From Labrenzia sp. R4_2 (GTDB lineage: Bacteria > Pseudomonadota > Alphaproteobacteria > Rhizobiales > Stappiaceae): 64,000 bases of DNA. Under the pieces are notes generated by a model. The model made no database searches. It was given only the letters and a program-made list of their open reading frames with translations, and had not been told where the DNA came from. How positions within the stretch are numbered: position 1 is the stretch's first letter; each line of letters starts with the position of its first letter. The translations under genes and the position numbers were made by a program. The stretch is from positions 248,001 through 312,000 of the forward strand of contig NZ_JAGHRJ010000002.1 in assembly GCF_017743865.1 (NCBI RefSeq). Direction: 5' to 3'. Positions 43,470 to 52,628 of this stretch are shown here, piece after piece.

Positions 43470-43497
43470 CCGACAGGGCAGAGACCCGCCCCGTCGG
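43470..43497 (-). terminator. Intercistronic hairpin after the binding-protein gene
   Basis: CCGAC (43470-43474) pairs with GTCGG (43493-43497), extended inward by GGGC/GCCC with one mismatch. On the minus strand TGTTTT follows. As with aapJ, it probably limits readthrough from the abundant binding-protein mRNA into the permease genes. Confidence 0.65.
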
Positions 43498-43514
43498 ATT
43501 TTTTTGAGATAGGA

Positions 43515-44870
43515 TTAAGCGCCTGAGTTACAGGTACCCAGTGCACCACCGGCAAACTGCGGGTGATCCGGTGCATAGGTCACCTGCTCCACAGGTGTCA
43601 CTTCGACGATTTCCAGAAGGTCGAAGTCGGATGTCGGGTTTTCTTTACCCTTCACGACCAGAACGTCCTTGAAGCACTGGTGATCTTCAGCGCGGTACAA
43701 GGTCTTGCCGTTGCCGAGACCGTCGAACTCAAAGCCTTCGAGGGCTTCAACAACACCGCATGGGTTGAACGTGCCGGCACGCTCACACGCATCCGCATAA
43801 AGCAGTGCCTGAACGTAGCAGGTGTGCGCAGCCTGGCTTGGCGGGAAGCCGTATTTCTGACCGAAGGACTTCACGAAAGCCTTGGAGCCTTCGTCCTGCA
43901 GCGACCAGTGCCAGTTGGTGGAGCCGAAGATGCCTTTAACGTTCGCACCAGCACCCTTCGCCATCAGTCGGGAGTAGAGCGGAACGATGATCTCGAAGTT
44001 CTTGCCGTTCACGACTTTGTCGCGCAGGCCGAACTGAACGGCGTTGGTGAGTGAGTTCACCATGTTGCCGCCGTAGTGGTTCAGAACGAGAACGTCAGCA
44101 TCGGACTGCAGAACCGGTGTGATGTAAGCCGAGAAGTCCGTCGCGGCGAGCGGGGTTTTGACGGTCTCAACGGTTTCCCAACCCAAAGCCTCGGTGGACT
44201 CTTTGACAGCCTGCTCTGTGGTGTAACCCCAGTTGTAGTCCGCGGTCAGGTGGTAGGCTTTACGATCAGCGCCGTATGCATTCTTCAACACCGGAGCAAG
44301 AGCTGCACCGGACATGTAGGAATTGAAGAAGTGACGGAAGCCGTTGGCGCGCTTGTCCTTGCCGGTGGTGTCGTTGGAGTGGGTCAGACCCGCCATGAAG
44401 ATCACGCCAGCTTCCTGGCAGAGCGCCTGCACAGCCACGGCCACGCCGGAGGACGAGCCGCCGGTGATCATGACTGCGCCGTCTTTTTCGATCATCGACT
44501 TTGCAGATGCACGGGCAGCATCAGACTTGGTCTGGGTGTCACCGGTTACGTACTCGACCTTCTTGCCGAGAATACCGTTGCCCTTCAGCGCCTTCGACGA
44601 GAAGGTGCCCATCATTCCGCCGTCGCCTTCACCGTTCAGGTGTTCAACAGCAAGTTCGTAAGCACGGAGTTCGTCAGCCCCCTCTTCGGCATAAGGTCCG
44701 GTCTGCGGGACGTTGAAGCCGAGGGTAACTGTCGAGCCGGTCGGCTCATTCAAGTAGCCCTGCGACCACGCACGGCTGGTGAACACCGTCGGCATGGCGA
44801 GAGCCGTACCGCCGAGCGCGCCGGCGCGCAGAATCGAGCGGCGATTAAGGGGTTTGCGAATTAAGCTCAT
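43515..44870 (-). CDS. livK: HAAT-family substrate-binding protein with Tat-type signal
   Basis: A 451-residue periplasmic binding protein feeding the LivHMGF transporter. The N-terminus has a twin-arginine leader (KPLNRRSILRAGALGGTALAMP) rather than a plain Sec signal. The mature part starts LGFNVPQTGPYAEEGADE and is a type I periplasmic-binding fold (GSSSGVAVAVQALCQEAGVIFM). It belongs to a long amide/branched-chain-like class and does not look like UrtA, so I name it by operon position only. GGAGG lies 5 bases before the ATG at 44870; the open frame upstream is not credible. Confidence 0.87.
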   Translation of the reverse strand: MSLIRKPLNRRSILRAGALGGTALAMPTVFTSRAWSQGYLNEPTGSTVTLGFNVPQTGPYAEEGADELRAYELAVEHLNGEGDGGMMGTFSSKALKGNGILGKKVEYVTGDTQTKSDAARASAKSMIEKDGAVMITGGSSSGVAVAVQALCQEAGVIFMAGLTHSNDTTGKDKRANGFRHFFNSYMSGAALAPVLKNAYGADRKAYHLTADYNWGYTTEQAVKESTEALGWETVETVKTPLAATDFSAYITPVLQSDADVLVLNHYGGNMVNSLTNAVQFGLRDKVVNGKNFEIIVPLYSRLMAKGAGANVKGIFGSTNWHWSLQDEGSKAFVKSFGQKYGFPPSQAAHTCYVQALLYADACERAGTFNPCGVVEALEGFEFDGLGNGKTLYRAEDHQCFKDVLVVKGKENPTSDFDLLEIVEVTPVEQVTYAPDHPQFAGGALGTCNSGA

Positions 44871-45356
44871 TCTTTCCTCCCAGAAAGGCATGGCGGGCTC
44901 ACCTTGAGCGCGCCTGCAGTAGCTGTACAGCGGCAAGCAGCTCAGACCTGTTCCCCGTCCGGTTGCCCGGCTCCACCACGTCAAAACTGCAAGCTGGCAA
45001 GACTTTAGAAACGATGCGCTTCAGTCAGCAATACGACTATTGGCGCGCCCTACTTTCTGGCGCCTAATACTTTTGAAGTAACGCTGGCTAAATACTTCTC
45101 ATGACACCTCACTCATGTCGCAGCGCAAACAAACGTCATGCTCGGATCATGGCCATTCTCAAAATTTTCTTGCTGCGCCGCAAAATGACCTATACGTAAT
45201 GCGGCAAAACACCTATCCATCCAGATCATTAGACAAAAGTCATATATGATCGGTCCGCCCGCCCAGGCCCTCACATGTTGGACCAGGCCAAAACCTGCAC
45301 ATAAACAATGCACCTGCCGAAATTTTTCTCATGAAACCAACGACGAGAGATTTTTT
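44871..45356. promoter_or_regulatory. Upstream region of the liv operon and of the PPOX gene
   Basis: A 486-base divergent gap. It includes the ribosome-binding site TCTTTCCTCC (complement) for the binding-protein gene. AT-rich stretches near 45050-45110 and 45190-45240 may carry promoters for the two directions. No operator repeat or RNA gene was recognised. Confidence 0.45.
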
Positions 45357-45965
45357 ATGACCGTTCTCAAAACCATCGATGAGCTTGAAAAACACTACGG
45401 GCCAGTCGGCGAAGCATCCGTCATAAAAGCGACTGATCACCTGACCAGCGCCTACCGTCAAATCGTCGAGAAATCCTGTTTTTGCACGCTCTCAACGGTG
45501 GGACCGGAAGGACTTGATTGTTCCCCGCGCGGTGACGCGGGCCCGGTCGTTCGAATCAAGGACCCTCGCACTTTGCTCATGCCGGATCGGCGCGGAAACA
45601 ACCGCATTGATTCTCTGCGTAATATCATCCGTGATCCGCGCGTCTCGCTGATGTTCATGATCCCGGGCTGGAACAATGTTTTGCGCATCAATGGACATGC
45701 GGTGATCTCAGTTGATCCGGCTCAGCTCGCGTCTTTTGTCATGGAGGGCAAAGAGCCCCGGTCCGTCATCGAGATCACGATCGAGGAAGCTTACTTCCAG
45801 TGCGCCCGCGCCATCATGCGCGCAGACCTCTGGAACCCGGAGGGCTATATAGCCAAAGACGACATCCCGACCCCGGGACAAATCATGCAGGAAATAAAGG
45901 ACAGTTTCGACGGATCGACCTATGATGCGGACTGGTTGCAACGGGCAAACGGGTCCATGTGGTGA
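45357..45965 (+). CDS. PPOX-family flavin-binding protein
   Basis: A 202-residue protein of the pyridoxamine 5'-phosphate oxidase-like split-barrel superfamily. The stretch FCTLSTVGPEGLDCSPRGDAGPVVR, then DRRGNNRIDSLRNIIRDPRVSLMFMIPG, fits FMN-binding members of this group. Whether it is a reductase or a flavin carrier is unknown. The ATG at 45357 follows GAGAG; the frame opens at 45246 but without a better site. The stop overlaps the start of the agmatine deiminase gene. Confidence 0.8.
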   Translation: MTVLKTIDELEKHYGPVGEASVIKATDHLTSAYRQIVEKSCFCTLSTVGPEGLDCSPRGDAGPVVRIKDPRTLLMPDRRGNNRIDSLRNIIRDPRVSLMFMIPGWNNVLRINGHAVISVDPAQLASFVMEGKEPRSVIEITIEEAYFQCARAIMRADLWNPEGYIAKDDIPTPGQIMQEIKDSFDGSTYDADWLQRANGSMW

Positions 45966-47092
45966 CAAGAACAGGCCGATCTCGGAGACGTTTTTTGCAA
46001 GGCGCCTCTACGGCGACAGCAGTGTTGGCGGCAAGTAGCTCTGGAGCAAGTTTCATGATGTCAGCGCAAGCATCAACGACCGGCTTGCCCGACGGCCACT
46101 TCGTGCCAGCAGAAGACGACCCGCACGAGCGCACGTTCATGCAATGGCCAGTGAACCGCAGCGTTCATCCAGACCGCTGGTTTCTGCAAGACCTGCAGCA
46201 AACCATCGCTGAGATTGCAAACACCATTGCCGAGTTTGAACCTGTGGTCATGCTGGTCGGTGCTGATTACCATGCAAACGCCCGCAAGCTTCTCTCCCAG
46301 TCCGTCGAATTATGGGACATCCCGACCGACGATCTCTGGTGCCGGGATGCAGGACCACTGTTTGCAATCAACGATCAGGGCGGCCTTGTTGTCTCGGGAA
46401 TGAAATTCAACGGCTGGGGCGGAAAACAAGTCCATGACAACGACGGTCAAATTGTGCCGCGTGTTGCAGAGCGTATGAGTCTGACTGTTTATCCGAGCGG
46501 CTTGACCGGTGAACCGGGCGGCGTAGAATGGGATGGCCACGGCACCCTGCTTGCCCATGAAAGCTGCTGGGTCAATCCAAACCGCAATACGCTCTCACGC
46601 GCCGAGATCGAAGACCGGCTGCTCAGGGCCTATGGCGCAGACAAGATGATTTGGGCACCGGGTGTTGCTAGTCATGACATCACAGATGATCATATCGACG
46701 CCCTCGCACGCTTCGTTCGCCCGGGTGAAGTTCTCATTCAAGTTCCGTACCCGGACGACGATGACATCTTTTCTGTCTCTGCCAGGAGGACGCTCGCGAT
46801 CCTGAAGTCGGCGACGGATGCGGAAGGACGTCACCTGAAAATTACCAAAGTGCCCTCACCCGACCGCATCAGAGTGACGTCTGATGATTTTCTTGCGTCC
46901 TACGCCAACTATTACGTTCTGAATGGCGCCGTTGTATGTGCCGAATTTGGCGATAAGGACACCGATGGCGAAATGCAGAGGACTTTGCGGCGGCTTTATC
47001 CGGACCGGGAAGTTGTCGCCCTCAATGTCGACGCGCTCGGCGAGACCGGCGGCGGCATCCACTGTGCGACACAACAACAGCCAAGAGTTTAA
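45962..47092 (+). CDS. aguA: Agmatine deiminase with Tat signal peptide
   Basis: A 376-residue member of the peptidyl-arginine deiminase/agmatine deiminase family, which would convert agmatine to N-carbamoylputrescine and ammonia. The catalytic set is complete: EWDGHGT with the Asp/His pair, TDDHID and GGGIHC with the nucleophilic cysteine. Unlike most cytoplasmic AguA, it begins with a twin-arginine leader (SRRRFLQGASTATAVLAASS), suggesting export to the periplasm. The GTG start at 45962 overlaps the TGA of the PPOX gene (GTGA); a GTG at 45959 is also possible. No ornithine/putrescine genes are adjacent. Confidence 0.85.
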   Translation: MTRTGRSRRRFLQGASTATAVLAASSSGASFMMSAQASTTGLPDGHFVPAEDDPHERTFMQWPVNRSVHPDRWFLQDLQQTIAEIANTIAEFEPVVMLVGADYHANARKLLSQSVELWDIPTDDLWCRDAGPLFAINDQGGLVVSGMKFNGWGGKQVHDNDGQIVPRVAERMSLTVYPSGLTGEPGGVEWDGHGTLLAHESCWVNPNRNTLSRAEIEDRLLRAYGADKMIWAPGVASHDITDDHIDALARFVRPGEVLIQVPYPDDDDIFSVSARRTLAILKSATDAEGRHLKITKVPSPDRIRVTSDDFLASYANYYVLNGAVVCAEFGDKDTDGEMQRTLRRLYPDREVVALNVDALGETGGGIHCATQQQPRV

Positions 47093-47189
47093 CCTCGACA
47101 TAGTGGAATAACGGAGGCGCCTCTTTAAAGGACGGTCAGCTTGCGCCATATCTGAGTGCAGTCGATTTCGAACCCTTTTGAGGATTTTC

Positions 47190-49235
47190 ATGACCGCCAA
47201 TCCGTTGCTGACCGACTGGACTACGCCTTTCGAGCTCCCACCTTTCTCCGAGATCGAGCCGAGCCACTTCGAAGAGGCTTTCGAAGTTTCCATGGCAGAG
47301 GCCCGCGCCGAGATCGATGCAATCGCGGATCAGGCAGGACCGGCAACCTTCGAGAACACGGTTGTTGCGCTTGAAACATCGGGAAAGGCTCTGTCCAAAG
47401 TTGCACGAACCTTTTTCAATTTGAGCGGCGCCCACACCAACGAAGCCCTCCAGAAGATCGAACGCGATCTTGCTCCAAAACTTGCCAAGCACAGCTCAGA
47501 CACGCTGCTTAACGCAAAGCTCTACAACCGGATTGCCAGTCTTTGGGACGAAAAAGACTCCCTTGGGCTGAACCCGGAAGATGCCAAGGTTCTGGAACGT
47601 TACTACAAGATGTTCCAGCGCGCAGGAGCCGGGCTGGAAGCAGACGACAAGGCCCGTATGGCAGGACTTTCGCAGAAGCTTGCAACTCTTGGCACCTCCT
47701 TTTCGCAAAACGTTCTGAAAGACGAGTCCGAGTACCAGCTGGTTCTTGAAACCGAGGAAGACCGCGCCGGACTGCCAGACTTCCTGATTGCAGCCGCTGC
47801 AGAAGCGGCCAAGGACCGGGGCCTGGACGGCAAGCATGTCATCACCCTCTCCCGCTCGTCGATTGAACCGTTCCTGCAGTTCTCCACCAACCGTCGGCTG
47901 CGCGAAGAAGCCTTCAAGGCGTGGTCTGCCCGCGGTGAGAACGGGGGCGACACGGACAACCGCGCAATCATTAAGGATACCCTGGAGCTGCGCGCTGAAA
48001 GAGCCAGGCTTTTGGGTTTTGACAGCTTCGCCGCCTTCAAGCTGGACGACACGATGGCCAAGACACCGGAAAACGTCCGCGATCTCTTGACCAAGGTCTG
48101 GACGCCGGCTGTTGCCCGCGCGAACGAGGAAGCAGAAAAACTCGGCGAGATGGCTCAGAGCCTGGGCGAAAACCATGAGATCGAAGCATGGGACTGGCGG
48201 TTCTATTCAGAGAAGGTCCGCAAGGCGGAGCACGATCTAGATGAAGCCGAGCTGAAGCCCTATCTGCAGCTCGACAAGATAATCGAGGCGGCATTTGACA
48301 CGGCAACTCGCCTCTTCGGTGTCACGTTCCGGGAACTCAAGGACATGCCTGTCTACCATCCGGATGTTCGGGCCTTTGAGGTCTTGAACCCTGACGGGAG
48401 CCATAAAGGCTTGTTCCTCGGTGACTATTTCGCTCGCCCCTCGAAACGTTCGGGCGCCTGGATGAGTGCGTTTCGCTCTCAGCACAAGCTGAACGGCGGC
48501 GAAACACCAATCATCGTCAATGTCATGAACTTCTCCAAGGGCGCATCGGGTGAAGCCACGCTTCTGACATTTGATGATGCGCGCACGCTCTTCCATGAGT
48601 TCGGACACGGGCTGCACGGGCTTCTGTCGGATGTCACTTACCCGATGATCTCCGGAACATCTGTCGCACGCGATTTTGTCGAGCTGCCATCGCAGCTCTA
48701 CGAACACTGGCTGTCCGAACCTGAAGTTCTTTCCAGGTTTGCCGTTCACTACAAAACAGGCGAACCGATGCCAAAAGCGTTGCTCGACAAACTGCTTGCC
48801 GCTTCGAACTTCAATCAAGGTTTTGCGACCGTGGAATATACGGCCTGCGCCCTTCTCGATCTGGAACTCCATTTGCTGGACGATCCGTCAAGCTTTGATC
48901 CGGTCGCGTTCGAAAAGGCCGAACTTGATAAGATCGGCATGCCGAAAGCAATCACCATGCGCCACCGTATTCCGCACTTTCAGCATGTCTTTTCCGGCGA
49001 CGGCTATTCATCCGGATATTACAGCTACATGTGGTCGGAAGTGATGGACGCAGATGCTTTCGGCGCTTTCAAGGAAGCCGGTGACATCTTCGACAAGGAC
49101 ACAGCAGACAAGCTCCTGACCAACATCTATTCCGCTGGCGGACGTCCAGATCCGGAAGACGCTTATGTCGCGTTCCGTGGCCGCGCCCCGAAAATCGACG
49201 CCCTTCTGGAAGGCCGCGGCCTCGCCGCAGCCTGA
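47190..49235 (+). CDS. M3-family metallopeptidase (oligopeptidase A/Dcp type)
   Basis: A 681-residue zinc peptidase that cleaves short peptides in the cytoplasm. The zinc motif HEFGHGLHG appears near residue 470, with the third ligand Glu 20-30 residues on (PSQLYEHW). The N-terminal NPLLTDWTTPFELPPFSEIEPSHFEEAF opening is typical of peptidyl-dipeptidase/oligopeptidase A. GAGG lies 8 bases before the ATG at 47190. A terminator follows. Confidence 0.92.
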   Translation: MTANPLLTDWTTPFELPPFSEIEPSHFEEAFEVSMAEARAEIDAIADQAGPATFENTVVALETSGKALSKVARTFFNLSGAHTNEALQKIERDLAPKLAKHSSDTLLNAKLYNRIASLWDEKDSLGLNPEDAKVLERYYKMFQRAGAGLEADDKARMAGLSQKLATLGTSFSQNVLKDESEYQLVLETEEDRAGLPDFLIAAAAEAAKDRGLDGKHVITLSRSSIEPFLQFSTNRRLREEAFKAWSARGENGGDTDNRAIIKDTLELRAERARLLGFDSFAAFKLDDTMAKTPENVRDLLTKVWTPAVARANEEAEKLGEMAQSLGENHEIEAWDWRFYSEKVRKAEHDLDEAELKPYLQLDKIIEAAFDTATRLFGVTFRELKDMPVYHPDVRAFEVLNPDGSHKGLFLGDYFARPSKRSGAWMSAFRSQHKLNGGETPIIVNVMNFSKGASGEATLLTFDDARTLFHEFGHGLHGLLSDVTYPMISGTSVARDFVELPSQLYEHWLSEPEVLSRFAVHYKTGEPMPKALLDKLLAASNFNQGFATVEYTACALLDLELHLLDDPSSFDPVAFEKAELDKIGMPKAITMRHRIPHFQHVFSGDGYSSGYYSYMWSEVMDADAFGAFKEAGDIFDKDTADKLLTNIYSAGGRPDPEDAYVAFRGRAPKIDALLEGRGLAAA

Positions 49236-49250
49236 CTTGATTGAGATGCA

Positions 49251-49282
49251 GTCCCGGCCCCCGAGCCGGGACCATTGTTTTT
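49251..49282 (+). terminator. Terminator after the M3 peptidase gene
   Basis: An 8-bp stem, GTCCCGGC (49251-49258) and GCCGGGAC (49265-49272), followed by CATTGTTTTTA. Confidence 0.85.
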
Positions 49283-49363
49283 AGATCCTGGCGCAAGGCC
49301 GGGACGGCAAGCAAGACCTTTCGACCTCATGCAATCGATTGTCCAACCAACGAGCTTCTGATT

Positions 49364-49759
49364 ATGCAGACCTCGCCCACTATGTCCGACGCCACCTCGA
49401 AACTTCTCCGTCTCGGTTTGGTCATTGGCGGTTTGAGCGGGGCTTCGGGCGTCGCGTTTTTGGCTCTCTCGGCGCATGCGGATACGACCGGTCTGATGAA
49501 GACCGCAGCCCACATGCTGCTCTTCCACGCACCCGTCTTTCTAGGGATGGGACTAGTTGCGCAGATCCGGCGTGTTCCGTTTTTGCCGGTTGCCTTTGCG
49601 CTTATGGTCGTTGGCATCACCCTGTTCAGCGGCGACTTAATCGCACGCGCCACAATCGGCATACGCCTTTTTCCGATGGCGGCCCCGACTGGCGGACTGC
49701 TGACAATCGCAAGCTGGATCGCACTGGCTCTCAGTGCGATCCGGATAAAGCCGAGATAA
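49364..49759 (+). CDS. DUF423 family membrane protein
   Basis: A 131-residue protein with about four membrane helices. The conserved DUF423 features are GGLSGASGVAFLALSAH in the first helix, then MLLFHAPVFLGMG, GITLFSGDL and PTGGLLTIASWIALA. The family (E. coli YgdD-like) has no proven function. The ATG at 49364 was chosen because longer starts read through the terminator. Confidence 0.82.
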   Translation: MQTSPTMSDATSKLLRLGLVIGGLSGASGVAFLALSAHADTTGLMKTAAHMLLFHAPVFLGMGLVAQIRRVPFLPVAFALMVVGITLFSGDLIARATIGIRLFPMAAPTGGLLTIASWIALALSAIRIKPR

Positions 49760-49765
49760 CTGGAC

Positions 49766-50590
49766 CTATTTCAAGCGCGCGGCATGCCAGGCAACATGGT
49801 CGCGGGCAAAGGTCGATACGAAGTAATAGGAATGATCGTAGCCCGGTTGCAGACGGAAGCTGTGGGCTGTCTTTGTCTCAGCAAGTGCCGCGGCCAGCGC
49901 CTCGGGCTTGAGCAGATCGTAGAACTGGTCATCTGCGCCCTGGTCAATGAGGATGTCCTCAACCCAGCCCCTTTCCTTCAAGAGACACACAGCGTCATGC
50001 GCCGTCCACAAGGTCTCATCGCTACCTAGATACGCACCGAGTTGCTTGCGTCCCCAGTCGGATTGGCTTGGGTTTGCGATCGGTGAGAAGGCCGACAAGG
50101 AGCGGTACTGGCTCGGGTATTTCATCGCCAGTGTCAGCGCACCGTGCCCTCCCATAGAGTGCCCTGTGATCCCATGGTGGATCGACACCGGGAATTGCGC
50201 CTGCACAAGGTCGCGCAGTTCAGTTGCGATGTATGTTTCCATCTGGAAATGCGGTGCCCAAGGATCTTGGGTTGCGTTGACATAAAATCCGGCGCCCTGG
50301 CCAAGATCATAGGCCTCGTCGTTGGCAACACCCTCACCGCGCGGGCTGGTGTCCGGAAAAACGACCGCGAGGCCAAACTCCGCGGCATGCGCCTGAAGAC
50401 CTGCCTTGGTCATCGCGTTTTCGTGGGTGCAGGTCAGCCCGGACAAATACCACAGGCACGGCACTGGACCGTCTTTGGCTTGCGGCGGGATATAGACCGC
50501 GAAGGTCATTTCCAGACCGATCACAGCGCTTTCGTGGCTGTAGACGCCCTGAACGCCGCCAAAACACTTGTTTTCAGAAAGGGTTTTCAT
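49766..50590 (-). CDS. fghA: S-formylglutathione hydrolase
   Basis: A 274-residue serine hydrolase of the esterase D family that releases formate and glutathione in formaldehyde oxidation. The nucleophile elbow GHSMGGHGAL near residue 145 and the C-terminal DHSYYFVSTFARDHVAWH with the catalytic histidine are intact, as is LSGLTCTHEN near residue 50 with the conserved cysteine. It is the last gene of the frmA-GNAT-fghA set on the minus strand. Confidence 0.95.
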   Translation of the reverse strand: MKTLSENKCFGGVQGVYSHESAVIGLEMTFAVYIPPQAKDGPVPCLWYLSGLTCTHENAMTKAGLQAHAAEFGLAVVFPDTSPRGEGVANDEAYDLGQGAGFYVNATQDPWAPHFQMETYIATELRDLVQAQFPVSIHHGITGHSMGGHGALTLAMKYPSQYRSLSAFSPIANPSQSDWGRKQLGAYLGSDETLWTAHDAVCLLKERGWVEDILIDQGADDQFYDLLKPEALAAALAETKTAHSFRLQPGYDHSYYFVSTFARDHVAWHAARLK

Positions 50591-50623
50591 GGAAACTCCA
50601 TTAAGACTTTAGCATCCGCACCG

Positions 50624-51112
50624 TCAAAGCTTCCGGTACATGACAAGCGCATCGACATACCCCTCGCGCGGATGATGAAATGCCTCTGGCAACCGACCGA
50701 CGATATCAAAACCATATCGCTGCCAGATCTCCACGGCACGCGTGTTTGTCGACACGACAAAGTTGAACTGCATCGCCCGAAAGCCGTCCGCCTTCGCAGT
50801 CTCGAGCGAGTGTTCCAGCATCAGTCTGGCAACGCCCAGGCCCTGCGCGGCAGCAGCGGTGACGAACCCGCAATTGCAAACATGGGAGCCACCGCCCTTC
50901 TGGTTTCGAACGATGTAGTAGGTGCCCAGAAGCTCACCGCCCCTTTCTACCACAAAGACTTTTTTACCACCCGTCCAATAGGCAAGCGCATCGGCACGGT
51001 CGATATCGGGATCGACCGTGTAGGTTTCACCGGCTGCGAAGACAGGGTTCAGCATATCCCATATGCCATCCCCATCTTCCGCGAGGGCGGATCTGACTAT
51101 GAGATCCGTCAC
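50624..51112 (-). CDS. GNAT acetyltransferase between frmA and fghA
   Basis: A 162-residue single-domain GNAT. The CoA loop FVTAAAAQGLGVARLMLEH is near residue 75, the following Asn-rich strand MQFNFVVSTNTRAVEIWQRYGFDIVGRLP is typical of the phosphinothricin-type subgroup. It starts with GTG at 51112, five bases after the frmA stop; a longer start at 51154 would overlap frmA. Its presence between two formaldehyde genes is unexplained. Confidence 0.8.
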   Translation of the reverse strand: MTDLIVRSALAEDGDGIWDMLNPVFAAGETYTVDPDIDRADALAYWTGGKKVFVVERGGELLGTYYIVRNQKGGGSHVCNCGFVTAAAAQGLGVARLMLEHSLETAKADGFRAMQFNFVVSTNTRAVEIWQRYGFDIVGRLPEAFHHPREGYVDALVMYRKL

Positions 51113-51116
51113 GGGC

Positions 51117-52229
51117 TTAATAGAGCACCACTGAGCGGATTGACTCGCCGGCATGCATCAGATCAAAGCCCTTGTTGATGTCCTCGAGCGGCATGGTGTG
51201 CGTGATCATCGGGTCGATTTCGATCTTGCCGTCCATGTACCAGTCAACGATCTGCGGGACATCGGTCCGCCCGCGTGCGCCGCCGAAGGCTGTTCCACGC
51301 CAAGACCGCCCGGTCACCAGCTGGAACGGACGGGTGGCGATTTCAGCACCGGCAGGTGCCACACCAATGATGATCGACTCGCCCCAGCCCTTGTGCGCTG
51401 ATTCCAGTGCGGTCCGCATGACATTGACGTTTCCGGTCGCATCGAATGTGTAGTCCGCACCGCCCTTTGTGAGGTTCACTAGATACGGAACCAGGTCTTC
51501 CTCCACCTCGGACGGATTGACGAAGTCGGTCATGCCGAAGCGCTCAGCCATTTCCTTCTTGGCCGGGTTCAAGTCAACACCAACGATCTGGTCCGCACCT
51601 GCAAGCCGCAGTCCCTGAATGACATTGAGACCAATGCCGCCAAGCCCAAAAACAATCGCGCGCGACCCAATCTCGACCTTGGCCGTGTTGATCACGGCGC
51701 CGATGCCAGTCGTGACGCCGCAGCCGATGTAGCAAACCTTGTCGAACGGGGCGTCCGGATTGATCTTCGCAAGAGCGATCTCCGGAACAACGGTGTAGTT
51801 CGCGAAGGTGGATGTGCCCATGTAATGCAGGATCGGGTCGCCATCGAGCGTGGAGAACCGGGACGAACCGTCCGGCATAAGGCCCTGGCCTTGTGTGGAT
51901 CGGATCGCCTGGCAAAGGTTGGTTTTCGGATTCAGACAGTATTCGCACGTCCGGCACTCCGGCGTGTAGAGCGGGATCACATGATCGCCCGGTTTCAGGG
52001 TCGTGACGCCCTTCCCGACTTCAACAACAACGCCTGCGCCTTCGTGGCCGAGAATCGCCGGAAAGAGACCTTCCGGATCCGCACCGGACAACGTGAACTC
52101 ATCCGTATGGCAAATGCCAGTTGCCTTGACTTCCACCAGAACCTCAAAAGCCCGCGGGCCTTCCAGGTTGACTGTGGTTACTTCGAGGGGCTTGCCGGCG
52201 CCCACTGCCACGGCTGCACGAACTTGCAT
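51117..52229 (-). CDS. frmA: S-(hydroxymethyl)glutathione dehydrogenase (class III alcohol dehydrogenase)
   Basis: A 370-residue zinc-containing NAD-linked enzyme that oxidises S-hydroxymethylglutathione, the adduct of formaldehyde and glutathione. Catalytic zinc ligands are in [13 protein letters not shown] and GHEGAG. The structural zinc site is [15 protein letters not shown]. The cofactor loop [13 protein letters not shown] is present. GGGAG lies 10 bases before the ATG. It is the first gene of frmA-GNAT-fghA, divergent from soxBDAG, whose product makes formaldehyde when folate is short. Confidence 0.95.
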   Translation of the reverse strand: MQVRAAVAVGAGKPLEVTTVNLEGPRAFEVLVEVKATGICHTDEFTLSGADPEGLFPAILGHEGAGVVVEVGKGVTTLKPGDHVIPLYTPECRTCEYCLNPKTNLCQAIRSTQGQGLMPDGSSRFSTLDGDPILHYMGTSTFANYTVVPEIALAKINPDAPFDKVCYIGCGVTTGIGAVINTAKVEIGSRAIVFGLGGIGLNVIQGLRLAGADQIVGVDLNPAKKEMAERFGMTDFVNPSEVEEDLVPYLVNLTKGGADYTFDATGNVNVMRTALESAHKGWGESIIIGVAPAGAEIATRPFQLVTGRSWRGTAFGGARGRTDVPQIVDWYMDGKIEIDPMITHTMPLEDINKGFDLMHAGESIRSVVLY

Positions 52230-52628
52230 TTGACGATCTCCCTAAATGCTATTGACCCGCACAGTTACTCCGAGCGAGATCATTTGCAAGAACCGGGACG
52301 ACATCCAATGTCGGATTTACGCATTCAAGAGCGCCGGTTTGTTCCTTGCCGCGTCCAAAAACAGCCCAAGGCCTCACATTTCTTGCGTGTTTTCAGCATG
52401 TCTAATCCCGCGGAAAACCTGCGCCGGTGATTATGTCGCTTTCAGACCAACAAGCGACCGAAACCTGATATGCAGATGGGCATGCAATCGCGAATATGCG
52501 CACCAACGGACACAGCTTGCCGATTGGCAATTGCCGGTGCCCATAGGACATGAACACAAGGACCGGACCGCGACCGTCTTTCCAACTTGAAAGGCTGTGA
52601 TGGTCCAAAACGTGCGGAGCCGCTCTTT
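52230..52628. promoter_or_regulatory. Divergent region between frmA and soxB
   Basis: A 399-base gap with promoters for two metabolically linked operons. I saw no strong operator-like repeat, riboswitch or coding signal. A GGAG near 52618 is the candidate ribosome-binding site for soxB. Confidence 0.5.
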
